Part shown: in pieces, positions 1-7,695 of the stretch
Layout: each line of letters begins with the position of its first letter
Numbering within the stretch: position 1 is the first letter of the stretch
Source: Pseudomonas amygdali
GTDB taxonomy: Bacteria > Pseudomonadota > Gammaproteobacteria > Pseudomonadales > Pseudomonadaceae
Direction: 5' to 3'
Assembly: GCF_002699855.1 (NCBI RefSeq)
Contig: NZ_LKBW01000278.1
Span: 288 to 35,705, forward strand
Length of the DNA stretch: 35,418 nucleotides
Program-made: the position numbers and the translations under genes
Notes under the pieces: generated by a model
What the model saw: only the letters and a program-made list of their open reading frames with translations
What the model was told of the DNA's origin: nothing
Databases searched by the model: none

Positions 1-33
1 CGATGAGTCGGAGAGTTCGTAACGCTTTGCCAT
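1..33 (-). CDS. IS5-family transposase, N-terminal end only (runs off the left edge)
   Basis: Reading leftward from the ATG at 33, the codons give MAKRYELSDSS, which resembles the usual beginning of IS5-family DDE transposases (MAKRYELSDEAW...). A good ribosome binding site (GGAGG on the minus strand, about 39-43) precedes the start. Only 11 codons lie in the window, so intactness cannot be judged. The family call rests on this short match and on the neighbouring IS debris. It would place an insertion sequence just outside the window. Confidence 0.5.
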   Translation of the reverse strand, partial: MAKRYELSDSS

Positions 34-185
34 GCGGGCCTCCAGCCAATCATGGCGGCAATTCTACCCCAGCCGACTTTTCGTACAAAACCTAAGCTCT
101 GGCGGGTTGTCACCAGATGCAATTGCTGACGTTCGCAACTGCTTGCTCATCAAGCTCGAAAGGCCCGACTGCTGCGGTCAGCAGG
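34..185. other. Short stretch between IS fragments, no gene seen
   Basis: No convincing coding region. The part next to position 33 should be the 5' untranslated and terminal part of the putative IS5 element. I could not recognise its terminal inverted repeat, so the exact IS boundary is unknown. Confidence 0.4.
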
Positions 186-383
186 TCTAAGCGTACGGGG
201 AGTACGCCTTGCGCAGATCAGCTAGATCCAGTGATGCGGCAACAGTTGGTCGATTTCACTGGCCTTCTGCGTCGGCAACCGCGTCAGTAAATCCTTGAGA
301 TACGCAAACGGATCATGTCCGTTCATTCGTGCAGACTGGATCAAACTCATGATTGCTGCCGCCCGTTTGCCGCTGCGTAAGCG
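186..383 (-). mobile_element. Right-end remnant of an IS66-family element
   Basis: The stretch keeps the 3' end of an IS66-type transposase gene (stop at 222-224) plus the short non-coding tail after it. At 186-200 the plus strand reads TCTAAGCGTACGGGG, close to the GTAAGCG... terminal repeat typical of IS66 elements, so the outer end of the element lies near 186. Sequence homology stops abruptly near 383, where a dehydrogenase remnant lies nearby. The rest of the element (orfA, orfB and most of the transposase) is absent, so this is a dead fragment. Confidence 0.7.
222..383 (-). pseudogene. IS66-family transposase, C-terminal ~53 codons
   Basis: Minus-strand translation gives LRSGKRAAAIMSLIQSAR, then NGHDPFAYLKDLLTRLP, then ASEIDQLLPHHW before the TAG stop at 224-222. 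This is the characteristic IS66 transposase C-terminus (NGHDPYAYL...LLTRLPT...IDELLPHRW). No start codon or catalytic DDE core is present. Upstream of LRSGKR the reading frame no longer resembles the family, which fixes the break near 383. Confidence 0.85.
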
Positions 384-459
384 TCTAGTAAAGGCATCTG
401 GCCCGCTAGATTATCCTCTGCCTTCGGTTCGTATGATGTACTACACGCCCCCTGCACTA

Positions 460-700
460 CGAATGCTCGATGACCTTGGACAATAACTCCATGACAGGAA
501 TACTCAGGTCTGCGGTCTCAAGCGCTCCATACTGGAAGAAAATGCCCGGATACGACAGTGCGCGAAGGATGTTTGCAACCTCAGGACCGCCAACCTGGTC
601 GAAGGCCATGCGCGCGCCTTTGCCATCAGTCATACGGTTCACTTCAGCGACCAGATCCTGCTCCAGCGCTGCAATGACGTGCACAGCGCCGGTTTGCAGA
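460..700 (-). pseudogene. Fragment of a quinone-reductase/zinc-type alcohol dehydrogenase gene
   Basis: The minus strand encodes a stretch typical of the middle of medium-chain dehydrogenases: AVHVIAALEQDLVAEV, NRMTDGKGARMAFDQVGG (the GKGAR...FDxVGG signature) and FQYGALE. The N-terminal catalytic half and the GxGxxG nucleotide motif are missing, and the frame stops at 457-459 before the expected C-terminal part. The open frame runs further upstream to 777, but the residues before about position 700 do not look like this family. It is a doubly truncated relic between the IS66 remnant and the intact channel gene, probably produced by IS-related rearrangement. Confidence 0.7.
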
Positions 701-773
701 AGTATGTGGCAGCCGCCTGAACGGAGGTGAGTCCTGCTGGCCGCTTCATCCGCTCCGCTCCAGCCCTGAAGTA

Positions 774-3182
774 TCACGGGTTCTCTTCTGGCGTCTCCTT
801 CCCAGCCCCCTCATTGATCAATACCATGCTCTGCGGCGCAGACAGCGCTACACCCAGCTCCCTCAGACGCCCCAGAACCGTAAACAACAGATCACTCCGC
901 GCACCTCCCACCGAGCGTGGGCTGTTCACGTAGCCACTGGCGCTGATGATCAAACCGGTATTGGTCAGGTCCTTGAAGGTGACTGAAGGTGCAGGCGTGT
1001 CGAGTATCGCTTCGTGCTCGGTAAAGGCCTGCAACAGCAGCTCGCGTATTTGCAGAACATCTGTTTCCAGGGGCACGGTGAGGGTGATTCCGACTACGCC
1101 CAGCGCGTTGCCCATGGTGACGTTGCGCACGTTTTGCGTGATGAACTGCGAGTTTGGCACGATCACTGTCGAGCGGTCGCCCATCTGGATTTCGGTCGCG
1201 CGGACGTTGATCCGGCGAATATCGCCTTCGACCCCTGCCAGGCTTACCCAGTCGCCGACTTTGACCGGACGCTCGGTCAGCAGAATCAGGCCCGAGATAA
1301 AGTTCTGCACAATGGCCTGCAGACCGAAACCGATCCCCACCGATAGCGCACTGACCACCCAGGTCAAATTGGTCAGGCTGATCTTGAGTGTGGACATCAC
1401 CACGGCCACCACCAGCACAAAGCCGATGTAGCCGATCAAGGTCACCAGCGAGGCCTGCATGCCCGCGTCCATGTTGGTCTCGGGCAGAAGGCGTTCTCCG
1501 AACCACTCCTTGAGTACACGCACGCCCAGCAGGCCGAAGACCAGGCAAATCAGTGCCATCAGAATATCGCTGGGGACGATGTTCAGGTTGCCCAGGGATT
1601 TGGACGTGACGTCCATTTGAGTGAAACTTGCGAGCAGGTCGCCCGGGCTGGAACCCGAAGGCAGGAAAGCCAGCAGCAATGCGGTAAGCAACAGCAGGGT
1701 ACGGCCTATGCCTGCCAGTACGGTGCTTGCCTGGGCCAGGTGGCGGGCGGACAAGCCCAGCGCCGAACCCAACGCCATGCCGCCAGGTTGTTTAGGCGAC
1801 AGAAGGGTCTCGCAGATGTCACCGAAGCAGGCGATCAATAGATACGCAGTGGACGCCACCACGCTCACCCAAAGCAGTTTTACCGCCAGAAAGTAAGCCA
1901 GCGTCAGGTAGCCGCTGAGCAACGCCAGCAAGCTCAGGCCGACCCATACCGCAACGATAAAGGGAAGCAGTCCGACGAAACCTGCTGGCCGCTCCAGCTC
2001 AAAGCGTCGGCGGGTTCGGCGGTAGCGCACCAAGGCGTAGAAAAACACCAGCGAAACCGCCAGCGCTGTCAGGCCATTGACCGCTACCGTCAGGGCCAGG
2101 CTGCTGGCTATGACACTGTTGATGCGCTCCTGCGTGCCGATGATCATGAGTGCCAGCGCCAGGGCAGGCGGGAAGCGGCCCAGTGCCGTGGCGATCTGGT
2201 CAGGGATTTGCGGCAGACGCCACGAGGCGTGTGCCCGCATCAACAACGCGCGGCCCAGACCGACGATGAAAGCGCAGAAAGTGATCAGCGTCTGCACCTG
2301 ATCGAGCAGGTTGACCACGTCGTTGCTGAGCACCGCATTGCGCACGATGCCCCAGCGCAACAAGGAAGTGGCAACGGTAATGGTGAGAATGGTCGATAGC
2401 CCTACAGCCAGTGCCAGGGCGCTGCGGCGCAGGCGGCCTTCGGGTAGCCAGCGAATCATCGACCAGATCAGCAAGCGCTCCAGCAGGCGGCGAATAACGA
2501 CCCATACGAACCGCGCGGCGACTACGATGCTGATGAATTGCAAACGGTTTTCCGGTGCCAGCGTGCTGCTGAGCACTTGGCGGACATCCACCAGAAGTCT
2601 GTTCAAGCGTCCCAGGTCGTCATCGGTAGGACGAATCAGCGTGGACCAGAACGCCGAGCTGAGCGGGCTCGCTGTCAGCGTGCTGATCTGCGAATCGAAA
2701 AGGCTGCGGCGCAGATTGAATATCTGCGTAGCCAGATCACGGGCTGACTGGCTTAACGTGTTGGTTTGGCGTTCATCATCGACCAGCGCGTTTTTCTGAG
2801 CGGTCAATGTCTTGCGCTGACTGGTCAGACTTGGCGCCTCGTCCGGTTGCGCCGACCCGAGAATGTTGAGCTGATCATTCAGGTGTTCGATGTCGACAGC
2901 TTGTCGGGCAGTCAGATTGTCGGCTTGTTTCTGGACCTGCAAAGCGGCCTGCCGCAGGCTTGAAAGCAGGTCATCGTTGGCGCTGCCCGTCACTTTTTGA
3001 CGGATCTGATCCAGTTGTTCGCTCAAGTCATCCAGGCTCGGTGCATCCACTGCGGGGGATGCGCTACTGGTGCTATCGGTTTGAGGCGCCGGGCTATTCT
3101 GGGCCAGGGCTGGCAAGGTCACGCACAGCAAAAGCAAGGCGAGCAGCCCAGTATGAAAACGGTTCAGCGAAGCGTGCTGCAT
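774..3182 (-). CDS. DUF3772-containing MscS-family mechanosensitive ion channel
   Basis: An 802-residue inner-membrane channel of the large MscS/MscK-like type, expected to release solutes when membrane tension rises after osmotic downshock. Residues 1-27 form a signal peptide (hydrophobic core LLALLLLCVTLPALA). Residues ~45-165 are a periplasmic, glutamine-rich coiled-coil region corresponding to DUF3772. Many hydrophobic segments follow. Residues ~612-646 contain the glycine/alanine-rich pore helix (GIGFGLQAIVQNFISG), followed by the beta domain (VKVGDWV, IVPNSQFITQNV) and a C-terminal alpha/beta domain. Length fits the family and no lesion is seen. It stands alone; the gene to its right is divergent. 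Specific ion selectivity cannot be read from sequence. Confidence 0.93.
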   Translation of the reverse strand: MQHASLNRFHTGLLALLLLCVTLPALAQNSPAPQTDSTSSASPAVDAPSLDDLSEQLDQIRQKVTGSANDDLLSSLRQAALQVQKQADNLTARQAVDIEHLNDQLNILGSAQPDEAPSLTSQRKTLTAQKNALVDDERQTNTLSQSARDLATQIFNLRRSLFDSQISTLTASPLSSAFWSTLIRPTDDDLGRLNRLLVDVRQVLSSTLAPENRLQFISIVVAARFVWVVIRRLLERLLIWSMIRWLPEGRLRRSALALAVGLSTILTITVATSLLRWGIVRNAVLSNDVVNLLDQVQTLITFCAFIVGLGRALLMRAHASWRLPQIPDQIATALGRFPPALALALMIIGTQERINSVIASSLALTVAVNGLTALAVSLVFFYALVRYRRTRRRFELERPAGFVGLLPFIVAVWVGLSLLALLSGYLTLAYFLAVKLLWVSVVASTAYLLIACFGDICETLLSPKQPGGMALGSALGLSARHLAQASTVLAGIGRTLLLLTALLLAFLPSGSSPGDLLASFTQMDVTSKSLGNLNIVPSDILMALICLVFGLLGVRVLKEWFGERLLPETNMDAGMQASLVTLIGYIGFVLVVAVVMSTLKISLTNLTWVVSALSVGIGFGLQAIVQNFISGLILLTERPVKVGDWVSLAGVEGDIRRINVRATEIQMGDRSTVIVPNSQFITQNVRNVTMGNALGVVGITLTVPLETDVLQIRELLLQAFTEHEAILDTPAPSVTFKDLTNTGLIISASGYVNSPRSVGGARSDLLFTVLGRLRELGVALSAPQSMVLINEGAGKETPEENP

Positions 3183-3356
3183 TCTTTTCCCTTCTTTGCA
3201 CTGTGCGGCCTGGCAAACCTGTGTATTTCAGGCACGGGCCTTGTCTGTCTTGAGCTGCACTCACGAGTCTCTGGAGCGCAGCCAATAGAATATCAAGGAC
3301 TTCGCGTTTGAGCGCTGAAAACACGGGCCAGCGAAAATAGGGCGCTACGGTCATTA

Positions 3357-3374
3357 ACCTAGCAAATGTTAGGT
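3357..3374. promoter_or_regulatory. Operator-like inverted repeat O1 (ACCTAGC-N4-GTTAGGT)
   Basis: Seven-base arms (6 of 7 pairs) around a 4-base centre AAAT, ending 6 bases before the -35-like TTGACT of the GST promoter. It shares arms and spacing with the palindromes at 3411-3436 and 4248-4265, so it is probably a binding site of the TetR protein encoded at 4322-4885. Confidence 0.6.
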
Positions 3375-3380
3375 AGGGTA

Positions 3381-3408
3381 TTGACTGGGCTCAGGAGTGT
3401 GCTACGGT
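3381..3408 (+). promoter_or_regulatory. Candidate sigma-70 promoter for the GST gene
   Basis: TTGACT at 3381-3386 is followed after 16 bases by TACGGT at 3403-3408. The -35 match is good and the -10 weak, as expected for a regulated promoter. It lies exactly between two operator-like palindromes. Confidence 0.45.
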
Positions 3409-3410
3409 CT

Positions 3411-3436
3411 ATCCACCTAACGGTTGTTAGGTGGAT
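3411..3436. promoter_or_regulatory. Operator-like perfect inverted repeat O2
   Basis: ATCCACCTAAC (3411-3421), centre GGTT, then the exact reverse complement GTTAGGTGGAT (3426-3436). Eleven perfect pairs in a 26-base element, lying just after the -10-like box and 26 bases before the GST start. This is the strongest of three related sites in the GST-TetR module. Confidence 0.7.
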
Positions 3437-3462
3437 GCCCACTCCATTTCACAGGCCCGACC

Positions 3463-4164
3463 ATGACTTCCAGATTGCGACTTTTCACATCTCCTTCGGC
3501 TTTTCCGAACCCCCAGCGCCTGCGCCTGTTCATCCACGAAAAAGGCATTGCCGATCAGTTCGATGAGACTATTTACGACATGACCCCCGGCGGAGAGCAG
3601 CGTGGCTGGCGTCATCTCAATATGAACCCTTGGGGAGAAACGCCCACCCTTGAACTGGCAGACGGCAGCTTCATTTCCGAGACCGCCGCTATCGCTCGCT
3701 ATCTGGATCAGTCTTATCCGGGCCGCAAGATCATGGGGGAGGGCGCTCTGGAACAAGGCCTTGATAACATGTGGGATAACCGGATCTGGGTGCATATTCT
3801 CTACCGGATCGTTACCGCGTTTCATGTATTGCACACCGGGCTCGGCTTCAAACTTGAACTGACGAAGAACGAAGCATGGGGCGAGCACTGCCGCAAAGAG
3901 GCGCTGACACACGCCGCATTGGTCAACCGTCATCTTTCCGATGGCCGCGAGTGGCTGTTGGGCGGCGAGGCGCCGACTTTCGCGGATATCACCCTTGCAA
4001 CCGCCATTGCCTTCTCCAAGTTTCCGGTCAACGCCACGCCGCTGGATGAGCGTTTCGAGTTCCTGGACTTGTACTGGAAGCGCTGGCAGAAACGCCCGGG
4101 TTTCCAGGCCGCCTATGCTGATCGCAGCAGCGGTATACCCGAACTGGACTCGCCGGCCGAGTGA
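3463..4164 (+). CDS. Glutathione S-transferase family protein
   Basis: A 233-residue cytosolic protein with an N-terminal thioredoxin-like domain (LRLFTSPSAFPNPQRLRLF; the glutathione-contact segments GETPTLEL and ISETAAIARYL at ~55-85) and an all-helical C-terminal domain (GGEAPTFADITLATAIAF near residues 165-185). It should conjugate or reduce electrophilic substrates using glutathione. I chose the ATG at 3463 because MTSRLRLF starts the domain directly; the upstream in-frame TTG at 3424 lies inside operator O2. It is followed by a TetR gene on the same strand 157 bases later and is flanked by palindromes that likely bind that TetR, so it is probably induced by a TetR ligand. Substrate unknown. 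Confidence 0.9.
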   Translation: MTSRLRLFTSPSAFPNPQRLRLFIHEKGIADQFDETIYDMTPGGEQRGWRHLNMNPWGETPTLELADGSFISETAAIARYLDQSYPGRKIMGEGALEQGLDNMWDNRIWVHILYRIVTAFHVLHTGLGFKLELTKNEAWGEHCRKEALTHAALVNRHLSDGREWLLGGEAPTFADITLATAIAFSKFPVNATPLDERFEFLDLYWKRWQKRPGFQAAYADRSSGIPELDSPAE

Positions 4165-4247
4165 CCGACCTGTTGCGCGCGCACATTATCGTCGGGACCG
4201 TCATTGCATGGCGTTCTCGACTTCCCCGTGCCTCGCACAACCGTTCT

Positions 4248-4265
4248 ACCTGACAACAGTCAGGT
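4248..4265. promoter_or_regulatory. Operator-like or terminator-like palindrome O3 (ACCTGAC-N4-GTCAGGT)
   Basis: Seven perfect pairs around AACA, the same arm length and spacing as O1 and O2 (shared pattern ACCT-R-R/G-C...GGT). It is followed by TTTTT (4265-4269), so it could also serve as a weak intrinsic terminator after the GST gene. It lies 56 bases before the TetR start. Confidence 0.5.
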
Positions 4266-4321
4266 TTTTGAATTAGCATGCGCCCGTTTGCAGAAACCTG
4301 TCCGAAGCACAAGGCACCACG

Positions 4322-4885
4322 ATGACCATCAACGCACGAGAGGCCATTCTGCTTGCCGCGAGAAACATCGCTCAGTCTCAGGGTTATAACGGCCTGAACT
4401 TTCGCGATCTGGCGGCTCAGGTTGGAATCAAACCAGCCAGTATTTACTACCACTTTCCAAGCAAGGCTGACCTGGGTGTGGCGGTTGCCAGGCGCTACTG
4501 GCAGGACGGTGCTGCTGCTCTTGAGGCTATTTCTGAAGAAACACCAGACCCTGTCGAAGCGCTGCACCGTTTCCCGGAAATTTTCCGCCGCTCGCTAGAG
4601 GCTGAAAACCGCCTTTGTCTGGGCAGTTTTATCGGCGCTGAAACCGATAAATTGCCGCCAGAGATGACTCAGGAAATTCAGCTTTTTGCCCAGGTCAATA
4701 TTGCCTGGCTGAGCAAGCTTCTGGTGGCGGCGAATGTGTGTTTGCCAGCGGCCAGCGAGGTGCGGGCGCAGGCGATTTTTTCGGCTGTGGCGGGCGCTCA
4801 ACTCATTGCGAGAAGCCGGTCAGACATTGCCCTTTTTGATACGCTGATCGACACCTATCGTGCCTGCGGGCCGCTGCCGGCTTAA
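4322..4885 (+). CDS. TetR/AcrR-family transcriptional regulator
   Basis: A 187-residue one-domain-plus-ligand-pocket repressor. Residues 6-50 form the DNA-binding helix-turn-helix (AREAILLAARNIAQSQGY, then FRDLAAQVGIKPASIYYHF, then SKADL), a clean TetR_N motif. The remainder is a helical ligand/dimer domain of normal length containing the CLGSFIGAE segment seen in several xenobiotic-responsive TetR proteins. It directly follows the GST gene in the same orientation. Three related palindromes (3357-3374, 3411-3436, 4248-4265) lie before the GST gene and before this gene, suggesting control of GST and of itself. Ligand unknown. Confidence 0.92.
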   Translation: MTINAREAILLAARNIAQSQGYNGLNFRDLAAQVGIKPASIYYHFPSKADLGVAVARRYWQDGAAALEAISEETPDPVEALHRFPEIFRRSLEAENRLCLGSFIGAETDKLPPEMTQEIQLFAQVNIAWLSKLLVAANVCLPAASEVRAQAIFSAVAGAQLIARSRSDIALFDTLIDTYRACGPLPA

Positions 4886-5013
4886 GTAGATGCTGATCAA
4901 GCGGGATCAGGATTGCCAGCCAGTTGACCTGTTGCTGACGCCGCTGAACCTGTAAGCGCGCAGGCACTATGGAACGCCAGACCTCGAATCACCCGACGGC
5001 AAGGGGTGCACTA

Positions 5014-5742
5014 ATGTTTCTAAGCCTTGAAGTTCGCAGCTACAAGACGCAAAGCCCTCAGCACTGTCACGACCATACTCAACTGGTACTGCCGATTCGT
5101 GGCCGAATGGAAATTGACGTGGACGGTCGCGGTGGCTTTATCGATCAGTCACTGGCCGCGCTGGTAAAGCCTGGTTCGCGGCACTCGCAGGACACTCACG
5201 TCGACAGCCGTTTTCTGGTGCTGGACTGCGCACCGACGACGCCGGAGACAATCCAGATGGGGCGTCTGGCCGAGAAAATATATGTGCCTGTTTCGCCCGC
5301 GACCCGTCGCCTTATCGAATTCGCCGAGCTGATCGGTAACCAGCAACTGGCCATCGCTGCCTCACAGCTGGGCCCTCTGCTTCTGTCGTCCCTTGGCTCG
5401 GACACCTGCTGTTTTTCGTCCCCGATAGAGCAGTTGATAGCCCGTCTGCGAGCAAATCCTGGGGCACACTGGAGCAATCAGGCCATGGCCCAAGCCGCAA
5501 ACATGAGCATGAGCCAGTTGCACCAGCGATTCCGGCAATTATTCGCGATGAGTCCTCAAGCCTGGCTGACTGAACTACGCATACAGGAGGCTGAACGGTG
5601 GTTGCGTGGCACCTCGCTGCCGATAGCCGAGATTGCCTTGCGTGCGGGCTTTTCCGATCAGGCATCGCTGACGCGCACCATGCAGCGTTTGAGCGCTACG
5701 ACCCCGGCGGTTTCTCGTAAAGTGCAAAAACAGTCCGGGTAA
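5014..5742 (+). CDS. AraC-family transcriptional regulator
   Basis: About 242 residues: an N-terminal cupin-like sensor (CHDHTQLVLPIRGRMEIDV, with the HxHxxxQL-type pattern) and a C-terminal double helix-turn-helix at about residues 145-235 (SNQAMAQAANMSMSQLHQRF, then RIQEAERWLRGTSLPIAEIA, then GFSDQASLTRTM). The ATG at 5014 is preferred over the one at 4969 because AAGGGG lies 7 bases before it; using 4969 adds 15 residues of non-conserved sequence. The EamA exporter gene follows 79 bases downstream on the same strand, which is a common pairing, so this regulator probably controls that transporter. Inducer unknown. Confidence 0.88.
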   Translation: MFLSLEVRSYKTQSPQHCHDHTQLVLPIRGRMEIDVDGRGGFIDQSLAALVKPGSRHSQDTHVDSRFLVLDCAPTTPETIQMGRLAEKIYVPVSPATRRLIEFAELIGNQQLAIAASQLGPLLLSSLGSDTCCFSSPIEQLIARLRANPGAHWSNQAMAQAANMSMSQLHQRFRQLFAMSPQAWLTELRIQEAERWLRGTSLPIAEIALRAGFSDQASLTRTMQRLSATTPAVSRKVQKQSG

Positions 5743-5821
5743 AAAAATCCGCAGTTACTGACAAGACCCTCCAGGCCCGACGCTCCAGACTTCATGCTTT
5801 AGGCGTTGGAGCGCAGGTGAA

Positions 5822-6784
5822 ATGTTTGCTGATCGATCATTGCCCAAGGGCATTGTTTATGGCGTTTGCGCCGGTCTGTGCTGGGGCGTGATTTTCCTGG
5901 GCCCGCAGCTGACTCCAGGCTTGAGCGGTGTGCAGTTCGCGGTCATAAGATTTCTCTGCTACGGCGCAATTTCTGCGGCCCTGCTGATGCTGCGTTGGCG
6001 GCGTGTTTGCGCCAGTCTCACCATGGCCGACTGGAAGTCACTCTTCTGGCTTAGCCTGATCGGCAACCTCATCTACTACTCGCTAGTGGGCACAGGCGTG
6101 CAGTTGGTCGGCATCGCCACAACGTCGTTGATTGTCGGACTTATTCCGGTGCTCGTAACCCTGGCAGGTCGTCATGACGCAAATGCCGTTTCTCTGCGCA
6201 AGCTCTTCCCCTCACTGTGCTGCGCAGTGGGGGGCGTTGTGCTTATCAGTTGGCACGCGCTGATCAATGACCAAAGGCCCGATACAGCGGCAAATATTGT
6301 CGGGATTTTATGCGCGTCAGGTGCGTTGCTGACGTGGAGCTGGTTTGCGGTGAGCAATGCCCGGCGGCTGGTGCAGGTCACCAACGTCTCCGCGCATGAC
6401 TGGGCGTTGCTTATGGGGGTCATGACGGGCGCTCAATCACTGCTTTTGGCAACGCCGGTCCTGGGTTCTCAAGTGGGCACCTATGGTATTTCCGAATGGC
6501 TGCATTTTCTCGTGGTGGCCGGTGGCGTTGCGCTTTTGTCTTCGGTGGTGGGTGGTGCCTGCTGGAATCAGGCGAGCCGACTTCTGCCCTTGGCACTCAG
6601 CGGGCAAGTGCTCGTGATTGAAACGCTGGCGGCGCTTGTCTTCGGTTTTTTATGGGAGCGCCGGCTACCCGACGGCTATGAGCTGGCGGCCATTGCCTTG
6701 CTGGTCAGCGGTGTGGTCTGGTGTCTGAATTGTCATCGTACGCCCCTGCATTCCCCGGCTGTCCAGCTCAAGCACCGCCCCTGA
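5822..6784 (+). CDS. EamA/DMT-family transporter (probable exporter)
   Basis: A 320-residue inner-membrane protein with about ten hydrophobic helices arranged as two EamA repeats. Examples are GIVYGVCAGLCWGVIFLGP at the N-terminus, the LVGTGVQLVGIATTSLIVGLIP region in the first half and the LVIETLAALVFGFLWERRLP signature in the second. Members move metabolites, often amino acids or drugs, usually outward. The start has a suitable AGGTG 3-7 bases upstream. It lies behind an AraC regulator on the same strand and convergent with the dehydrogenase cluster at 6806-10438, 21 bases away. Substrate cannot be told from the sequence. Confidence 0.9.
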   Translation: MFADRSLPKGIVYGVCAGLCWGVIFLGPQLTPGLSGVQFAVIRFLCYGAISAALLMLRWRRVCASLTMADWKSLFWLSLIGNLIYYSLVGTGVQLVGIATTSLIVGLIPVLVTLAGRHDANAVSLRKLFPSLCCAVGGVVLISWHALINDQRPDTAANIVGILCASGALLTWSWFAVSNARRLVQVTNVSAHDWALLMGVMTGAQSLLLATPVLGSQVGTYGISEWLHFLVVAGGVALLSSVVGGACWNQASRLLPLALSGQVLVIETLAALVFGFLWERRLPDGYELAAIALLVSGVVWCLNCHRTPLHSPAVQLKHRP

Positions 6785-6805
6785 AGTGACCGCCTCACCT
6801 GCATT

Positions 6806-7618
6806 TCAAACCGGCAAACGAAGCTCCTTGCGCAGGCTCTTGTCAAACACCCCGGCAGGTGCAAAGCGACGCAGCATGCTGATTTGTCGGGCTGTCTTGC
6901 CGGCAGTGTAGCGCCGCTTGGGGAGTACATCGCTCGCCGCTTTAAGCACTACAGCCGCCACCACTTCCGGCAAATCGGCTTTCGGCATTACATCGGCGAG
7001 CAACGCCTTGAATCCTGCTCGGGCCTGATCGTATTCCTTCAATAACCGGTCCGGCTCAAGGCCGTTTTGATCGAAGACGGTTCGTACAAAAGCCGGCTCA
7101 ATGACCGAGACGCGAATATTGAAGGCGCGCACTTCGTGATCCAGAGATTCCGAGTAACCTTCCAGCGCATGCTTGACCGCCGAATAATGCGAAGAGTAGG
7201 GCGCGGGTATCAGGCCAAGAATCGAACCGATATTGATAATGCGCCCTTGGCCATGTTCGCGCATCGACGGTAATACTGCATTGGTCATGCGGATGACGCC
7301 GAACAGATTGACGTCGAACAACGCCTGCACCTGGGGTATCGAGAATTCCTCGGAGCCGCCTATCAGGCCAATACCTGCATTGTTGACCAGCAGGTCGATC
7401 CGCCCGGTCTGCGCAAGTACGCTGGAAACGAGCGCGCTGACCGAGTCATCGTCAGTTACGTCACAAGTACGCATGGATACCTGCGTTGCACTTTCGCCAA
7501 TCTTGCGGCTGGTGCCGAATACGGTATAGCCCGAGCGCACCAGCGCCTCGGCCGTTGCGCGGCCGATACCGGATGATGCACCGGTGACAATGGCCGTTTT
7601 TCCGGAAGATGTGCTCAT
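6806..7618 (-). CDS. Short-chain dehydrogenase/reductase (SDR)
   Basis: A 270-residue NAD(P)-dependent oxidoreductase. It shows the cofactor motif TGASSGIGRA at residues ~14-23, the NNAG motif (LLVNNAGIGL) at ~80-90, the catalytic serine in INIGSILGL and the tyrosine/lysine pair in HYSAVKHALEG. The threonine/serine-rich cofactor region with RK after the second strand (GTSRK) suggests NADPH preference. It is the last gene of the minus-strand cluster 10438-6806, 77 bases after the quinone-type reductase, so probably co-transcribed. Substrate unknown. Confidence 0.92.
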   Translation of the reverse strand: MSTSSGKTAIVTGASSGIGRATAEALVRSGYTVFGTSRKIGESATQVSMRTCDVTDDDSVSALVSSVLAQTGRIDLLVNNAGIGLIGGSEEFSIPQVQALFDVNLFGVIRMTNAVLPSMREHGQGRIINIGSILGLIPAPYSSHYSAVKHALEGYSESLDHEVRAFNIRVSVIEPAFVRTVFDQNGLEPDRLLKEYDQARAGFKALLADVMPKADLPEVVAAVVLKAASDVLPKRRYTAGKTARQISMLRRFAPAGVFDKSLRKELRLPV

Positions 7619-7695
7619 GTAATGCTCCAGTGTTCAAAAGGCTGGGGGCCGACAAGTTGCTTATGTGGGGAATTGTAAACGCGGGTTACCGACAC

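Noticed and set aside
377..383. GTAAGCG, resembling an IS66 terminal repeat, exactly at the break of the IS66 remnant
   Set aside because: It overlaps codons that still match the transposase (LRSGKR), and no second IS66 element follows to the right; a 7-base match can be chance.
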